Shown piece by piece: positions 28,380 through 40,584 of a stretch of DNA of 64,000 nt (the first letter of the stretch is position 1; each line of letters begins with the position of its first letter). The stretch spans positions 1 to 64,000 of the forward strand of contig JADKJU010000005.1 of the NCBI GenBank assembly GCA_016720855.1. Direction: 5' to 3'. The notes under the pieces were generated by a model. It saw only the letters and a list, made by a program, of their open reading frames with translations, was not told the DNA's origin and ran no database searches. The position numbers and the translations under genes are program-made. This stretch comes from Betaproteobacteria bacterium (lineage in GTDB: Bacteria; Pseudomonadota; Gammaproteobacteria; Burkholderiales; Usitatibacteraceae).

Positions 28380-29468
28380 TCAGGTGTTCTGGATGACGAT
28401 CTTGGGGAAGATCGCGGTGCGGTCCTCCGCCTGCCTCGCGATGCGCGCGGCCACCTTGCGGGCGATGTCTCGGTAGATCGAGGCGATCGGGCCGTCCGGG
28501 TCGGCAACCACGGTGGGCTTGCCGCTGTCGGTCTGCTCGCGGATGGTGATGTCGAGCGGTAGACCCCCGAGGAACTCCACCTCGAAGTCGTTGCACATGC
28601 GCTCGCCGCCGCCGTGCCCGAAGATGTGCTCGGCATGGCCGCACTTCGAGCAGACGTGGATCGCCATGTTCTCGACGATACCGAGGATGGGCACCCCCAC
28701 CTTCTCGAACATCTTCAGGCCCTTCCTCGCGTCGATGAGGGCGATGTCCTGCGGCGTGGTGACGATCACGGCACCCGTCACCGGCACCTTCTGCGCGAGC
28801 GTGAGCTGGATGTCACCGGTGCCCGGCGGCAGGTCCACCACCAGGTAGTCGAGGTCGCGCCAGCGCGTCTCGGTGAGCAGTTGCTCCAGGGCCTGCGTGA
28901 CCATCGGGCCGCGCCACACCATGGGGGTATCGGCCTCGATGAGGAAGCCCACGCTCATCGCCTGGATGCCATGCCCTTCCATCGGCTCCATGGATTTTCC
29001 GTCCGCCGAGGTGGGCCGTCCGGTGATGCCGAGCATCGTGGGCTGCGACGGTCCGTAGATGTCGGCGTCGAGCATGCCGACGGTCGCGCCCTCGGCGGCC
29101 AGCGCCAGCGCCAGGTTCACGGCGGTCGTGCTCTTCCCCACGCCGCCCTTGCCCGAGGCCACCGCGATGATGTTCTTGATGCCGGGAACCAGCTTCACGC
29201 CCCGCTGCACGGCGTGCGACACGATCTTCGAGACGACATTCGCGCTCACGCTCGCCACGCCGGGAAGCTGCCTGAGCCGGTCCGTCACCTGCGAGCGCAC
29301 CTTCTCGATCACGCCGCGGGCGGGGTAGCCCAGCACGATATCGAGCGAGACGCGGTCACCCTCCACCTTCACGTTCTTCGCGCTGCGGCCCTCCACGTAG
29401 TTGCGTCCCGTGACCGGGTCGATCAGTTCGGAAAGGGCTGCGAGGACATCCTTGTCGGCAAGTGGCAT
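28380..29468 (-). CDS. apbC: Iron-sulfur cluster carrier protein (Mrp/ApbC ATPase)
   Basis: 362-residue P-loop ATPase that binds and delivers Fe-S clusters. An N-terminal MIP18-like domain (ELIDPVTGRNYVEGRSAKNV) is followed by the deviant Walker A VASGKGGVGKSTTAVNLALA, then GMLDADIYGPSQPTMLG, VDLPPGTGDIQLTL and the cluster-binding C-x-x-C of HVCSKCGHAEHIFGHGG. The ATG giving MPLADKDVLAALSELI was chosen over one 17 codons upstream. It is divergent from metG, with a -10-like TACAAT at 29536-29541 in the shared region. Confidence 0.94.
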   Translation of the reverse strand: MPLADKDVLAALSELIDPVTGRNYVEGRSAKNVKVEGDRVSLDIVLGYPARGVIEKVRSQVTDRLRQLPGVASVSANVVSKIVSHAVQRGVKLVPGIKNIIAVASGKGGVGKSTTAVNLALALAAEGATVGMLDADIYGPSQPTMLGITGRPTSADGKSMEPMEGHGIQAMSVGFLIEADTPMVWRGPMVTQALEQLLTETRWRDLDYLVVDLPPGTGDIQLTLAQKVPVTGAVIVTTPQDIALIDARKGLKMFEKVGVPILGIVENMAIHVCSKCGHAEHIFGHGGGERMCNDFEVEFLGGLPLDITIREQTDSGKPTVVADPDGPIASIYRDIARKVAARIARQAEDRTAIFPKIVIQNT

Positions 29469-29641
29469 GGCGGGGTGGCGTTCGCGGGGCGAGAGCGCGG
29501 GCAGGAAGTAAGCATGCAATTTTAAAGCAATTTGCTACAATCGCGGTGACTGTATCGCATTGAAATTCATGCACTCGCCGCCGCTTCGCGCGACGACCCG
29601 AGCCGTCCGCCAACCAATTTAGGCTCGCCACTCCGGCTTCG

Positions 29642-31792
29642 ATGCCCCGCAAGCTTTTCGTCACCACGGCGCTTCCCTACGCCAACGGCCCGTTCCACAT
29701 CGGCCACATCATGGAGTACACCCAGGCCGACATCTGGGTGCGTTTCCAGAGGCTGCAGGGGCACAGGGTTCACTTCGTGTGCGCCGACGACACCCATGGT
29801 GCGCCGATCATGCTCAAGGCCGAGGCCGAAGGCATCACGCCCGAGGAACTCATCGCGCGCGTGGCCGAATCGCACCGGCGCGACCTGGCGCGTTTCGGGG
29901 TGAGCTTCGACCATTTCCACACGACGCATTCCGAGGAGAACCGCGTCCTGGCGGGGGAGATCTTCGCTTCCCTGCGCGAGGCGGGCTTCATCGCCACGAA
30001 GACGATCGAGCAGTTCTTCGACCCGGTGAAGGGGATGTTCCTGCCCGACCGCTACATCAAGGGCGAATGCCCCAAGTGCGGCGCGAAGGACCAGTACGGC
30101 GACTCCTGCGAGGCCTGCGGCGCCGTGTACGCCCCCACGGACCTGAAGAACCCGGTCTCGGCGCTGACCGGCGCCACGCCGGTGATGAAGAAGTCGGACC
30201 ATTTCTTCTTCCGCCTCTCGGATCCGCGCTGCGTGGAGTTCCTGAAGGAATGGACCCAGGACGGCAAGCTGCAGACCGAAGTGGCCAACAAGGTCCGCGA
30301 GTGGCTCGACAGCGGTCTCAACGACTGGGACATCACGCGCGATGCCCCCTACTTCGGGATCGAGATCCCCGGCGCCAAGGGCAAGTACTTCTACGTGTGG
30401 CTGGACGCACCCATCGGCTACCTCGCCGCGCTCAAGAGCCACCTGGAGAAGAAGGGGCAGGATTTCGCGAAGTACGTGGCGGACCCGAAGGTGGAGCAGA
30501 TCCACTTCATCGGCAAGGACATCATCTACTTCCACACCCTCTTCTGGCCGGCCATGCTCAAGTTCGCCGGACGCAAGGTCCCGGACCATGTCTTCGTGCA
30601 CGGCTTCATCACGCTTTCGGGCGAGAAGATGTCCAAGTCGCGGGGCGTGTCGATCAGCCCGCAGAAATATGCCGAGCTGGGCCTGAACCCCGAGTGGCTG
30701 CGCTACTACCTGGGCGCAAAGCTCAACGCCCGCGTTGAGGACATGGACTTCAACCCGGAGGATTTCCTCGCCCGGGTGAATTCTGACCTCGTCGGCAAGT
30801 ACGTGAACATCGCAAGCCGGGCAGCGGGGTTCATTTCGAAGCGATTCAACGGCAAGCTCTCCGAGGAGCCGCTCTCGGCCGGCCGCGAACTCAAGCACAA
30901 GCTGCGCGGCAACGTGGCCGCGCCCGTCCCCGACAACGAGGAACAGGTCCCTTCCATCCTCTTCGAGGTGCGCAGCTTCGCGGACCAGATCGCCGCCGAT
31001 TACGACGCGCGCGAGTTCAGCAAGGCCATCCGCCAGGTGATGTTCCTGGCCGACCGGGTGAACCAGTACGTCGACGAGCAGAAACCCTGGGAGATCGCCA
31101 AGGAATCGGGGCAGGAGGCGGCGCTGCAGTGGTTCTGCACGCTCTACCTCGAACTCTTCCGCATCCTCACCATCTACCTCAAGCCCGTGCTGCCCAGGGT
31201 CGCCGAGGATGTCGAGGCCTTCCTCGCCCTGGCAAAGCCCCTGGCCTGGGAGGACGTACCGAACGCCCTCAAGCCGGGACACACCGTGCAGCCCTACAGG
31301 CACCTGCTGTCGCGCATCGATCCGAAGCAGATCGAGCAATTGCTGGAGCCCCCCGCCGAAGGGAAGCCGGAGGGGAGCGCCAAGCCCGCGGCGGCGGAAG
31401 CGCCGGAGTTCCGGCTGGAGCCCGTGGAGCCGCCGCGGCCCGCCCCCATCCTGCCGGTGGGCGAGACGATCTCGATCGACGATTTCGGGAAGATCGACCT
31501 GCGCGTGGCGCGCATCGTGGATGCGGAGCTGGTCGCGGACGCCGACAAGCTCCTCAAGCTCACTCTCGACATCGGGTTCGGCGCCGAGACGCGAACCGTC
31601 TTCGCCGGCATCCGCTCGGCCTACACGCCCAAGGATCTCATCGGCCGGCTCACCGTGATGGTCGCGAACCTGGCGCCCCGCAAGATGCGTTTCGGCGAAT
31701 CCCAGGGCATGGTGCTCGCGGCGGGCGACGGCAGCTCCATCTACCTCCTCGCGCCGGACGCGGGCGCGACCCCCGGCATGCGCATCAAGTAG
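29642..31792 (+). CDS. metG: Methionine--tRNA ligase
   Basis: 716-residue class I aminoacyl-tRNA synthetase. HIGH is at residues 19-22 ([20 protein letters not shown]) and the zinc domain is [23 protein letters not shown] begins near residue 329 ([11 protein letters not shown]). The C-terminal tRNA-binding EMAP/OB domain ([37 protein letters not shown]) is present, so the protein is the long dimeric type. A Pro/Ala linker at about 575-600 joins the domains. The region upstream carries TACAAT as a probable -10. Confidence 0.97.
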   Translation: MPRKLFVTTALPYANGPFHIGHIMEYTQADIWVRFQRLQGHRVHFVCADDTHGAPIMLKAEAEGITPEELIARVAESHRRDLARFGVSFDHFHTTHSEENRVLAGEIFASLREAGFIATKTIEQFFDPVKGMFLPDRYIKGECPKCGAKDQYGDSCEACGAVYAPTDLKNPVSALTGATPVMKKSDHFFFRLSDPRCVEFLKEWTQDGKLQTEVANKVREWLDSGLNDWDITRDAPYFGIEIPGAKGKYFYVWLDAPIGYLAALKSHLEKKGQDFAKYVADPKVEQIHFIGKDIIYFHTLFWPAMLKFAGRKVPDHVFVHGFITLSGEKMSKSRGVSISPQKYAELGLNPEWLRYYLGAKLNARVEDMDFNPEDFLARVNSDLVGKYVNIASRAAGFISKRFNGKLSEEPLSAGRELKHKLRGNVAAPVPDNEEQVPSILFEVRSFADQIAADYDAREFSKAIRQVMFLADRVNQYVDEQKPWEIAKESGQEAALQWFCTLYLELFRILTIYLKPVLPRVAEDVEAFLALAKPLAWEDVPNALKPGHTVQPYRHLLSRIDPKQIEQLLEPPAEGKPEGSAKPAAAEAPEFRLEPVEPPRPAPILPVGETISIDDFGKIDLRVARIVDAELVADADKLLKLTLDIGFGAETRTVFAGIRSAYTPKDLIGRLTVMVANLAPRKMRFGESQGMVLAAGDGSSIYLLAPDAGATPGMRIK

Positions 31793-31883
31793 GAAGGGTC
31801 CGCCGGTTTTCCGGCGCGCATTGCACCCATGTCACTGCCGGACGGGGGTGCGCTTCTCCCCGGAAATCCCCCAGAATCCGGGC

Positions 31884-32252
31884 ATGGCCCGCCGCTCCCC
31901 CCTCGCACCCCCGCCCTATGCCACCGACCGCGCGCAACTCGAGCGCGAAGTGCAGGTGGACGTTTTCCGGGCCAGCGGGCCGGGCGGGCAGCACGTGAAT
32001 CGCACCGAATCGGCGCTGCGCCTGACGCACCCGCCTTCCGGGGTGGTGGTGATCGCCCAGGACTCGCCCTCCCAGCACCGCAATCGCGAGACCGCGTTCG
32101 ACAGGCTCATCGAGAGGCTGGTCCGCCTCAATCACGTGCCCAGGAAGCGCGTGGCAACGAGGCCCACCCGGGCCTCGAAGGAACGGCGCATCGGGGAAAA
32201 GAAGCTGCGGGGCGTGACCAAGCGCGGGCGCGGGAAGGTGGGCGACGAGTGA
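31884..32252 (+). CDS. Peptide chain release factor-like GGQ domain protein
   Basis: 122-residue protein carrying only the RF-1 catalytic domain: [20 protein letters not shown] contains the GGQ that promotes peptidyl-tRNA hydrolysis, and a basic tail ([20 protein letters not shown]) follows. The layout resembles ArfB (YaeJ) and related codon-independent rescue factors, but ArfB usually has a longer N-terminus. It could rescue stalled ribosomes or act on mitochondrial-type substrates; unproven. It follows metG by 91 bases. Confidence 0.8.
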   Translation: MARRSPLAPPPYATDRAQLEREVQVDVFRASGPGGQHVNRTESALRLTHPPSGVVVIAQDSPSQHRNRETAFDRLIERLVRLNHVPRKRVATRPTRASKERRIGEKKLRGVTKRGRGKVGDE

Positions 32253-32438
32253 GGTGGCCTGCCTGCGCTTGCGGGTCCACGCACTCCTGCAGGCAGTGGG
32301 CTTGGGTTACGCCATGCACGGGCAGGCGCAGCGGCTGGCCCTGGCCGTGTTTCCACGCCGGATTGTGCGCAAGACCAGCGCAACGCCGCGATGCCGGATA
32401 ATGCCGGTTCACCAGAGCGCAAAGCAGGAATTCCCCCA

Positions 32439-33692
32439 ATGCAGAAAGCAGTCGTCGCCGAACCCACGGACGTCATCGCCCCGACGCGGATGACGGGGCA
32501 GGAGGCGGTGTTTCCGATCCTGATTTCGCTCGGCGTATGCCATTTGCTCAACGACCTCATGTCGTCGCTGATCCCGGCTCTGTATCCGATGCTGAAACAG
32601 CAGTTCCATCTGGACTTCACGCAGATTGGCATGATCACCCTGGCGTTCCAGCTCACCGCGTCACTGCTGCAGCCGACGATCGGGATTTATACGGACCGGC
32701 GGCCGCAGCCGTATTCACTGGTTATCGGAATGGGTGCGACGTTGATCGGGCTCGTCCTGCTTTCGATGGCGAATGCCTACGCGTCGGTGCTGCTCGCCGC
32801 CGCCCTTGTCGGCATGGGTTCGGCGGTGTTTCACCCCGAGGCCTCGCGTGTCGCGCGGATGGCCTCCGGCGGGCGCTACGGCGTCGCCCAGTCGCTGTTC
32901 CAGGTCGGCGGCAATCTCGGCAGCGCCATCGGCCCGCTGCTGGCTGCCTTCATCGTCCTGCCGCGGGGCCAGGGTGCGATTGCCTGGTTCTCGCTTGCCG
33001 CGCTGCTTGCCATGATGCTGCTGACGCGCGTAGGCATGTGGTACGCGGCCCACCAGCGCCATACCCGCAAGGTCACGCGCGCAGCCGCCGGTGTGGCGGA
33101 GATCCCGCGGGCTCGCGTGATCTTTTTCGTCTTCCTGCTGATGATCCTGGTGTTCTCGAAGAGCGTTTACACCTCCAGCCTGACGTCGTTCTTCACCTTC
33201 TACCTGATCGAGCGGTTCCACCTGTCCGTGCAGGACGCGCAGGTGCAGCTTTTCATCTTCATGGCCGCAATCGCGGTGGGAACCCTGGTCGGCGGTCCCG
33301 TCTCGGACCGGATCGGCCGGCGGCCGATGATCTGGATCTCGGTCCTCGGTGCGCTGCCGTTCACGCTGTTGCTGCCCTACGCCAACCTGTTCTGGACCGA
33401 CGTGCTGACAATCGTCATCGGCCTGCTGATGGCTTCCACTCTCCCGGCCATCCTGGTCTACGCGCACGAGCTGATGCCCGGGCGCATCGGCCTGGTATCG
33501 GGCATGTTCTTCGGCTTCTCCTTCGGCCTGGGTGGCCTGGGTGCAGCGGTGTTGGGTCGCATCGCCGATGCCAGCGGCATTGCGTTCGTCTACCAGCTCT
33601 GCTCCTATCTGCCGGCGATCGGCCTGATCGTCTGGTTTTTGCCGGATCTGGAACGCGATCGCCTGAGCGGCGATTCGTCAGTCCCGCGATAG
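32439..33692 (+). CDS. Fosmidomycin-resistance-type MFS transporter
   Basis: 417-residue MFS exporter with about 12 hydrophobic segments, close in pattern to E. coli Fsr. GVCHLLNDLMSSLIPALYPM, GIYTDRRPQPYSLVIGMGAT (the A-motif-like loop D-R-R) and VFHPEASRVARMASGGRYG are Fsr-like. LVGGPVSDRIGRRPMIWISV is the second A-motif. Fsr exports fosmidomycin in E. coli; the natural substrate here is unknown. I took the ATG at 32439 as the start. It converges with dnaE. Confidence 0.85.
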   Translation: MQKAVVAEPTDVIAPTRMTGQEAVFPILISLGVCHLLNDLMSSLIPALYPMLKQQFHLDFTQIGMITLAFQLTASLLQPTIGIYTDRRPQPYSLVIGMGATLIGLVLLSMANAYASVLLAAALVGMGSAVFHPEASRVARMASGGRYGVAQSLFQVGGNLGSAIGPLLAAFIVLPRGQGAIAWFSLAALLAMMLLTRVGMWYAAHQRHTRKVTRAAAGVAEIPRARVIFFVFLLMILVFSKSVYTSSLTSFFTFYLIERFHLSVQDAQVQLFIFMAAIAVGTLVGGPVSDRIGRRPMIWISVLGALPFTLLLPYANLFWTDVLTIVIGLLMASTLPAILVYAHELMPGRIGLVSGMFFGFSFGLGGLGAAVLGRIADASGIAFVYQLCSYLPAIGLIVWFLPDLERDRLSGDSSVPR

Positions 33693-33732
33693 ACCAGCCT
33701 CTCGGCGGAATCCGGCTCGTTCCTCGACCCCG

Positions 33733-36700
33733 CTAGTACATGACCTCGACGTTGCGCTCCGTGAGCCACTCGGAGAGCGAGGCGAGGAGCGGCGCGGACA
33801 CCTTCACCCGGAATTCGTCCGGCAGCCGGATATCGCACTCGCCCTGGGCGTTGCGGTAGCGGATGGCCACCGCGCACTTGCCGCCCGCGTAGGGCGCAAG
33901 GAGCGCGCGCAGCTTGGCGGAGTCCGCCTGCCCGTTGATGGAAAGCCGCAGGGCCCGGGCATAGACGCTGCGGATCTCGGCCAGGTCCATGAGCTTGTCG
34001 GCCGTGAAGCGCAAGCCGCCGGAAAACTCGTCCTGCGATACGCGTCCCTGCACGACCACGACCTGGTCTTCCTGGATCACGGCGCGCTTCTCGTGGAACA
34101 ACTCGCCGAACACCACGACCTCGATGCGGGCGCTGCCATCGTCGAGCGTGAGCACCGCCATGCGGCCCCGCCGCGAATTGCGCATGGCCACCCCGTAGAT
34201 GACGCCCGCCGCCATCTGCGGCTCGTGGGCAGGCTGCAGGTTCGCCAGCGGCGTCCTGGCCACACGGCGGATTTCGTCCCTCCAGACGCTGAACGGGTGG
34301 CCGCTCAGGTAGAACCCCAGGCTCTGCTTCTCCGCCACGAGCCTCTCGCGCTCCGGCCAGTCCGGCACCCGCATGAGTTCGAAGGCCTCGGCCGTCGCCT
34401 CCTCCGCGCCGCCGAAGAGGCTGGTCTGCTGCGCGAACCGCTCCGCCTTCTCCGCAAGCTCCAGCGCCGCGCCGAGCGAGGCGAGGAGGCCTGCGCGGTT
34501 GGCCTCGATGGAATCGAACGCGCCGGCCTTCACCAGCGCCTCCATCGCGCGGCGGTTCACGACGCGGCGATCCACGCGCCGGCAGAAATCGCCCAGGTCG
34601 CGGAACGGGCCGCCCGCCTGGCGCGCCTTGACGAGGTTGTCGATGGCCTGCTCGCCCGTTCCCTTCACGGCCCCGAGCCCGTAACGGACGCGCTTGCCGT
34701 CCAGCGGTGCGAACCGGTAACCGCCCTCGTTCACGTCCGGCGGCAAGACCTCGAGGCCGTTGGCGCGCGAGTCGTCGAAGATGACCTGCACCTTGTCGGT
34801 GTCGTTCATCACCGCCGAGAGGTTCGCGGCGCAAAATGCCGCCGGGTAGTGCGTCTTGAGGTAGGCCGTCTGGTACGCGATCAGCGCATAGGCCGCCGAG
34901 TGCGACTTGTTGAAGCCGTACCCGGCGAACTTCTCCATCTGGTCGAAGAGGACCGTGGCCTTCCTTTCCTCGAGCCCGCGCTCCGTGGCCCCCTTGAGGA
35001 AGACCTTGCGCTGCTGGGCCATTTCCTCGGGCTTCTTCTTGCCCATGGCGCGCCGCAGCAGGTCCGCCCCACCGAGCGTATAGCCGCCGATGACCTGCGC
35101 GATGGTCATCACGTGCTCCTGGTAGGTCATGACCCCGTAGGTGGGCTCCAGGATCTCCTTCAGCCGGGGATCGAGGTACTCCCAGCGCTGCCGGCCATGC
35201 TTCCTCTCGATGAACTCGGGGATGAGGTCCATCGGTCCGGGACGGTAGAGCGCATTCAACGCGATGAGGTCCTCCAGGCGGTCGGGCCTCGCCTTCATGA
35301 TGAGGTCGCGCATGCCGCGGGATTCGAACTGGAAGATGGCGACCGTGTTGCCCGAGGAGAACACCTTGTAGGCGGCGGGGTCGTCGAGCGGGATCGACTG
35401 GATGTCGAAGTCCGGATGCCCCATCCGGCGGATGTGGCGCTCGCTATCGGCGATGATCGTGAGTGTGGTGAGGCCCAGGAAGTCGAACTTCACGAGCCCG
35501 GCCTTCTCCACGTCGTCCTTGTCGAACTGGCTCACCGTGGCCGCCGATCCGTCGGCGCAATAAAGGGCGGTGAAGTCCGTGAGCTTGCCGGGGGCGATGA
35601 GCACGCCCCCAGCGTGCATGCCCACGTTGCGCGTGAGCCCCTCCAGCGCCCGGGCCAGGCGCATGAGGCCGCGGACCTCCTCCTGCTCCTCGATCAGCTG
35701 CCTGAGCTGCGGCTCCACCTCGATCGCCTTGTCGAGGGTCATGCCCAGTTCGAAAGGGATCAGCTTGGCGATGCGGTCCACCTCGCCATAGCCCATGCCG
35801 AGCACGCGCCCGACGTCGCGAACGACCGCCTTGGCCGCCATGGTGCCGAAAGTGGCGATCTGCGACACGCTGTGCGCGCCGTACTTGGCGCGGACGTACT
35901 CGATCACCCGGTCGCGCCCCTCCTGGCAGAAGTCGATGTCGAAGTCGGGCATCGATACGCGCTCGGGATTGAGGAAGCGCTCGAAGAGGAGCTCGTAGCG
36001 AAGCGGATCGAGGCCCGTGATGCCGAGCGACCAGGCGACCACCGACCCGGCTCCCGAACCGCGGCCGGGACCCACGGGAACGCCGTTCTTCTTCGCCCAG
36101 TTGATGAAGTCCGCGACAATGAGGAAGTAGCCGGGAAAGCCCATCTGCACGATCGTGGCCACTTCGTAATCCAGCCGCTCGACATAGGCCGGCCGAGCGC
36201 AATCACGCTGCGCGGCATCCGGGCAGGCTTGCGCGAGATGGCTTTCGAGGCCCTGCATCGCCAGCGCGCGCAGGTAGTCGCCCTCCGACTGACCCGCAGG
36301 TATCGGAAACTCCGGCAGCCGGGTCTTGCCGAGCACGAACTCGAACGCGCAGCGGCGCGCGATCTCCACCGAGTTCTCGAGCGCCTCGGGCAGGTCGGCG
36401 AAGAGTTCGGCCATTTCCGCCTGCGTCTTGAAGTACTGCGACGGCCGGAACTCGCGCGGACGGCGCGCGTCGCCCAGCACCCAGCCCTGCGCGATGCACA
36501 CCCGGGCCTCGTGGGCGGCGAACTCCTCCTCGCGCACGAACTGCACCGGGTGCGTCGCCACGACCGGCAGGTCGAGCCGTCCGGCCAGCGCCGCGGCCGC
36601 GTGTACGTAAGGAGCATTGCGCCCCGGCTCCGCGCGCTGCAGTTCCAGATAGAAAGCGCCAGGGAAATCCTGCACCCACTCCCGCGCGAGCGATTCCGCC

Positions 36701-37146
36701 TGCTCCGTGGCGCCCGCGAGAAGCGCCGCGCCGACGTCTCCCGCCTCCGCCCCCGACAGGACGATGAGCCCGTGGACGCCCTTCAGCCATTCGCGCCGCA
36801 CTTCGGCCCGGCCGCGCCACTGGTTCTCGGCGTATGCGCGCGTGAGAATTTCGCACAGCGCGAGGTAGCCGGCATGGTCGCGGCAAAGCACGACGATGCG
36901 CGAAGGCTGGTCGCGGTTCCTCTCGTTGGTGATCGCCAGATCACAGCCGATCACCGGCTGCACGCCGCTCGCACGGGCGGCGAGGTAGAACTTGACCGCC
37001 CCGAACAGGCTCGCGGCATCCGTGATCGCAAGCGCCGGCATGCCATCGGCCGCGGCAGCGGTGACGGCGTCGTCCACGCGCACGATCCCGTCCACGATCG
37101 AATACTCCGTGTGCAGGCGAAGGTGGACGAAACGGGGAGCGGGCAT
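33733..37146 (-). CDS. dnaE: DNA polymerase III subunit alpha
   Basis: Replicative polymerase catalytic subunit, 1137 residues. The N-terminal PHP domain starts RFVHLRLHTEYSIVDGIV. Catalytic aspartates are in PDFDIDFCQEGRDRVIEYV and a third in VKFDFLGLTTLTII; GPGRGSGAGSVVAWSLGITG is the palm/fingers region. The helix-hairpin-helix and C-terminal OB domain (LANLQPAHEPQMAAGVIYGV) are present. The start at MPAPRFVHLR was chosen, as an in-frame ATG ten codons earlier adds unmatched residues. Convergent with the Fsr-type gene and transcribed after tadA, from which it is separated by 60 bases. Confidence 0.96.
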   Translation of the reverse strand: MPAPRFVHLRLHTEYSIVDGIVRVDDAVTAAAADGMPALAITDAASLFGAVKFYLAARASGVQPVIGCDLAITNERNRDQPSRIVVLCRDHAGYLALCEILTRAYAENQWRGRAEVRREWLKGVHGLIVLSGAEAGDVGAALLAGATEQAESLAREWVQDFPGAFYLELQRAEPGRNAPYVHAAAALAGRLDLPVVATHPVQFVREEEFAAHEARVCIAQGWVLGDARRPREFRPSQYFKTQAEMAELFADLPEALENSVEIARRCAFEFVLGKTRLPEFPIPAGQSEGDYLRALAMQGLESHLAQACPDAAQRDCARPAYVERLDYEVATIVQMGFPGYFLIVADFINWAKKNGVPVGPGRGSGAGSVVAWSLGITGLDPLRYELLFERFLNPERVSMPDFDIDFCQEGRDRVIEYVRAKYGAHSVSQIATFGTMAAKAVVRDVGRVLGMGYGEVDRIAKLIPFELGMTLDKAIEVEPQLRQLIEEQEEVRGLMRLARALEGLTRNVGMHAGGVLIAPGKLTDFTALYCADGSAATVSQFDKDDVEKAGLVKFDFLGLTTLTIIADSERHIRRMGHPDFDIQSIPLDDPAAYKVFSSGNTVAIFQFESRGMRDLIMKARPDRLEDLIALNALYRPGPMDLIPEFIERKHGRQRWEYLDPRLKEILEPTYGVMTYQEHVMTIAQVIGGYTLGGADLLRRAMGKKKPEEMAQQRKVFLKGATERGLEERKATVLFDQMEKFAGYGFNKSHSAAYALIAYQTAYLKTHYPAAFCAANLSAVMNDTDKVQVIFDDSRANGLEVLPPDVNEGGYRFAPLDGKRVRYGLGAVKGTGEQAIDNLVKARQAGGPFRDLGDFCRRVDRRVVNRRAMEALVKAGAFDSIEANRAGLLASLGAALELAEKAERFAQQTSLFGGAEEATAEAFELMRVPDWPERERLVAEKQSLGFYLSGHPFSVWRDEIRRVARTPLANLQPAHEPQMAAGVIYGVAMRNSRRGRMAVLTLDDGSARIEVVVFGELFHEKRAVIQEDQVVVVQGRVSQDEFSGGLRFTADKLMDLAEIRSVYARALRLSINGQADSAKLRALLAPYAGGKCAVAIRYRNAQGECDIRLPDEFRVKVSAPLLASLSEWLTERNVEVMY

Positions 37147-37206
37147 CGAGGCGGAACGCGTGGGGATTGCCGGCAAATTCTACACCCGGCGCAGCGCCCG
37201 CTCCCG

Positions 37207-39107
<1,901 letters not shown>

Positions 39108-39171
39108 CCTACACCGCCCTCCTCTCTCCCCCGACCTCGGCGGAAAGCGGCCGGAGCTGCGCGGAAAACCT

Positions 39172-40344
39172 CTAGGGAGTGCCCGCCTTCACCGCCTTCC
39201 AGTCGCGGAAGACATCGAGGTCGAACCCGTCCGGATAGAAGAGGTAGCCGGGTTTGTGCCCCGGGGTATCGGTGACGCCGTACTGCCAGATGATCTTCTT
39301 GGTGATCCGGTCGATCACGATCACGCGATGGCGCAAGTCGTCGGAGACGAGAATGTCGCCGGTTCCCGGAAGTTCCCTGGCGAGCGACGGGTGATCGAGC
39401 ATCCCGTCTCCCGACTTCGGGTCGTACTGCCACAGGACCTTGCGCGTCGCGGGATCGAAGATCACCACGCGGCCCGGCTTCCAGAAATCCGCGACGATGA
39501 CGTTCTTGCCATCGGCCGTCGGGAACGCATCGGAGGGATAGCGGATGTTGGGGGCCTTCACGCTCCAGACGACCTTGCCTTCGCGGGTGATCCGCGTGAT
39601 CCACGCGTCCCGGATCTCGGAAACGAGGATGTCGCCGTTTTCCAGCGGCGTGGCGCCGTTCGGGTAGGCGAGGCGCGCCGGCGGGTCATGGCGGCAGTCG
39701 CCCGTCTTGCCCCACTGCGTCGAGATGGCATTCAGCGTCGGGTCGATGATGAGCACGCGGCAGTTGCGGATGTCGGCCGTGAGGAACTTTCCGTCGGCGA
39801 GCAGGTGCGCGTCGTCGGGGTAGTGAAGGAAGCCCGGCTTCGAGCCCTTCTGCTCCGGCACGCCGTAAGTCCAGGTGATCTCACGCTTCTCGTAATCGAC
39901 GATGTGTACGTCGTAGTTGTCCTCCTCGCTCACTGCGAGCAGCTTGCCGTCCCCGGAGAAATTCACGTCCTCGTTGCCGCTGTAGATCGTGAGGTTGGGG
40001 GAAGTGAATTCCCAGACGATGCGCTTGTCGGGCGTCACTTCGAGCAGGCGGTTGTTGCGGCGGTCCGCGATGAGGATGGGAAATGGCAGCGGCTTGCCCC
40101 AGGAAGCAACCGGCGCCTTGCGGTTGCCGGTGACCGGCGGGATGGCGGGAAGCGTCACGCCGCTGGAGACGGCGCCCGCGCCCTTCGGATCATCGATGCC
40201 CCCCTTGACCACCTCCTTCTTCGAGGGTGGCGCGCCCTTGACCAGTTCCGCGGGTGGCGAGGCAAGCGCAAGTCCTGCAGCGGCGGCGAAAATCGCGGTC
40301 AAGCCCACCCGCGCACAGGAAAGAACGAAGTTTGGCGTATTCAT
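39172..40344 (-). CDS. Secreted beta-propeller (PQQ/NHL-like) protein
   Basis: 390-residue protein. A signal peptide (RVGLTAIFAAAAGLALA) precedes a Lys/Pro/Gly-rich linker, then repeats of the type ILIADRRNNRLLEVTPDKRI, HIVDYEKREITWTYGVPEQ, VLIIDPTLNAISTQWGKTG, ILVSEIRDAWITRITREGK, VVIFDPATRKVLWQYDPKSG and RVIVIDRITKKIIWQYGVT. About six blades share an ILVSD...VIVID...KIxWQYG pattern, as in PQQ-like or NHL propellers. The family and binding partner are unknown. It lies alone, upstream of the accessory region. Confidence 0.75.
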   Translation of the reverse strand: MNTPNFVLSCARVGLTAIFAAAAGLALASPPAELVKGAPPSKKEVVKGGIDDPKGAGAVSSGVTLPAIPPVTGNRKAPVASWGKPLPFPILIADRRNNRLLEVTPDKRIVWEFTSPNLTIYSGNEDVNFSGDGKLLAVSEEDNYDVHIVDYEKREITWTYGVPEQKGSKPGFLHYPDDAHLLADGKFLTADIRNCRVLIIDPTLNAISTQWGKTGDCRHDPPARLAYPNGATPLENGDILVSEIRDAWITRITREGKVVWSVKAPNIRYPSDAFPTADGKNVIVADFWKPGRVVIFDPATRKVLWQYDPKSGDGMLDHPSLARELPGTGDILVSDDLRHRVIVIDRITKKIIWQYGVTDTPGHKPGYLFYPDGFDLDVFRDWKAVKAGTP

Positions 40345-40584
40345 GCCGCCAGCCTAGTGCGGGGACTTCGCCCCGGTTTGATCCCGGGCAAGCTTCGATC
40401 GACTAGCTGCGCCGATCCGGGGGGGGTGCCCGCCGCGAAAGCGGAGGACGCACGAAGCGACATGCTAGACTTCGCCGCACGCAACCGCCTTCGTTCCGAC
40501 GGAACCTCCCCCCGTCTCGAAATATCCGGGAACGCGATTTGCCCACCGGCAATCAGGTCGACCTTACCCTTACTGGAGAGTGAA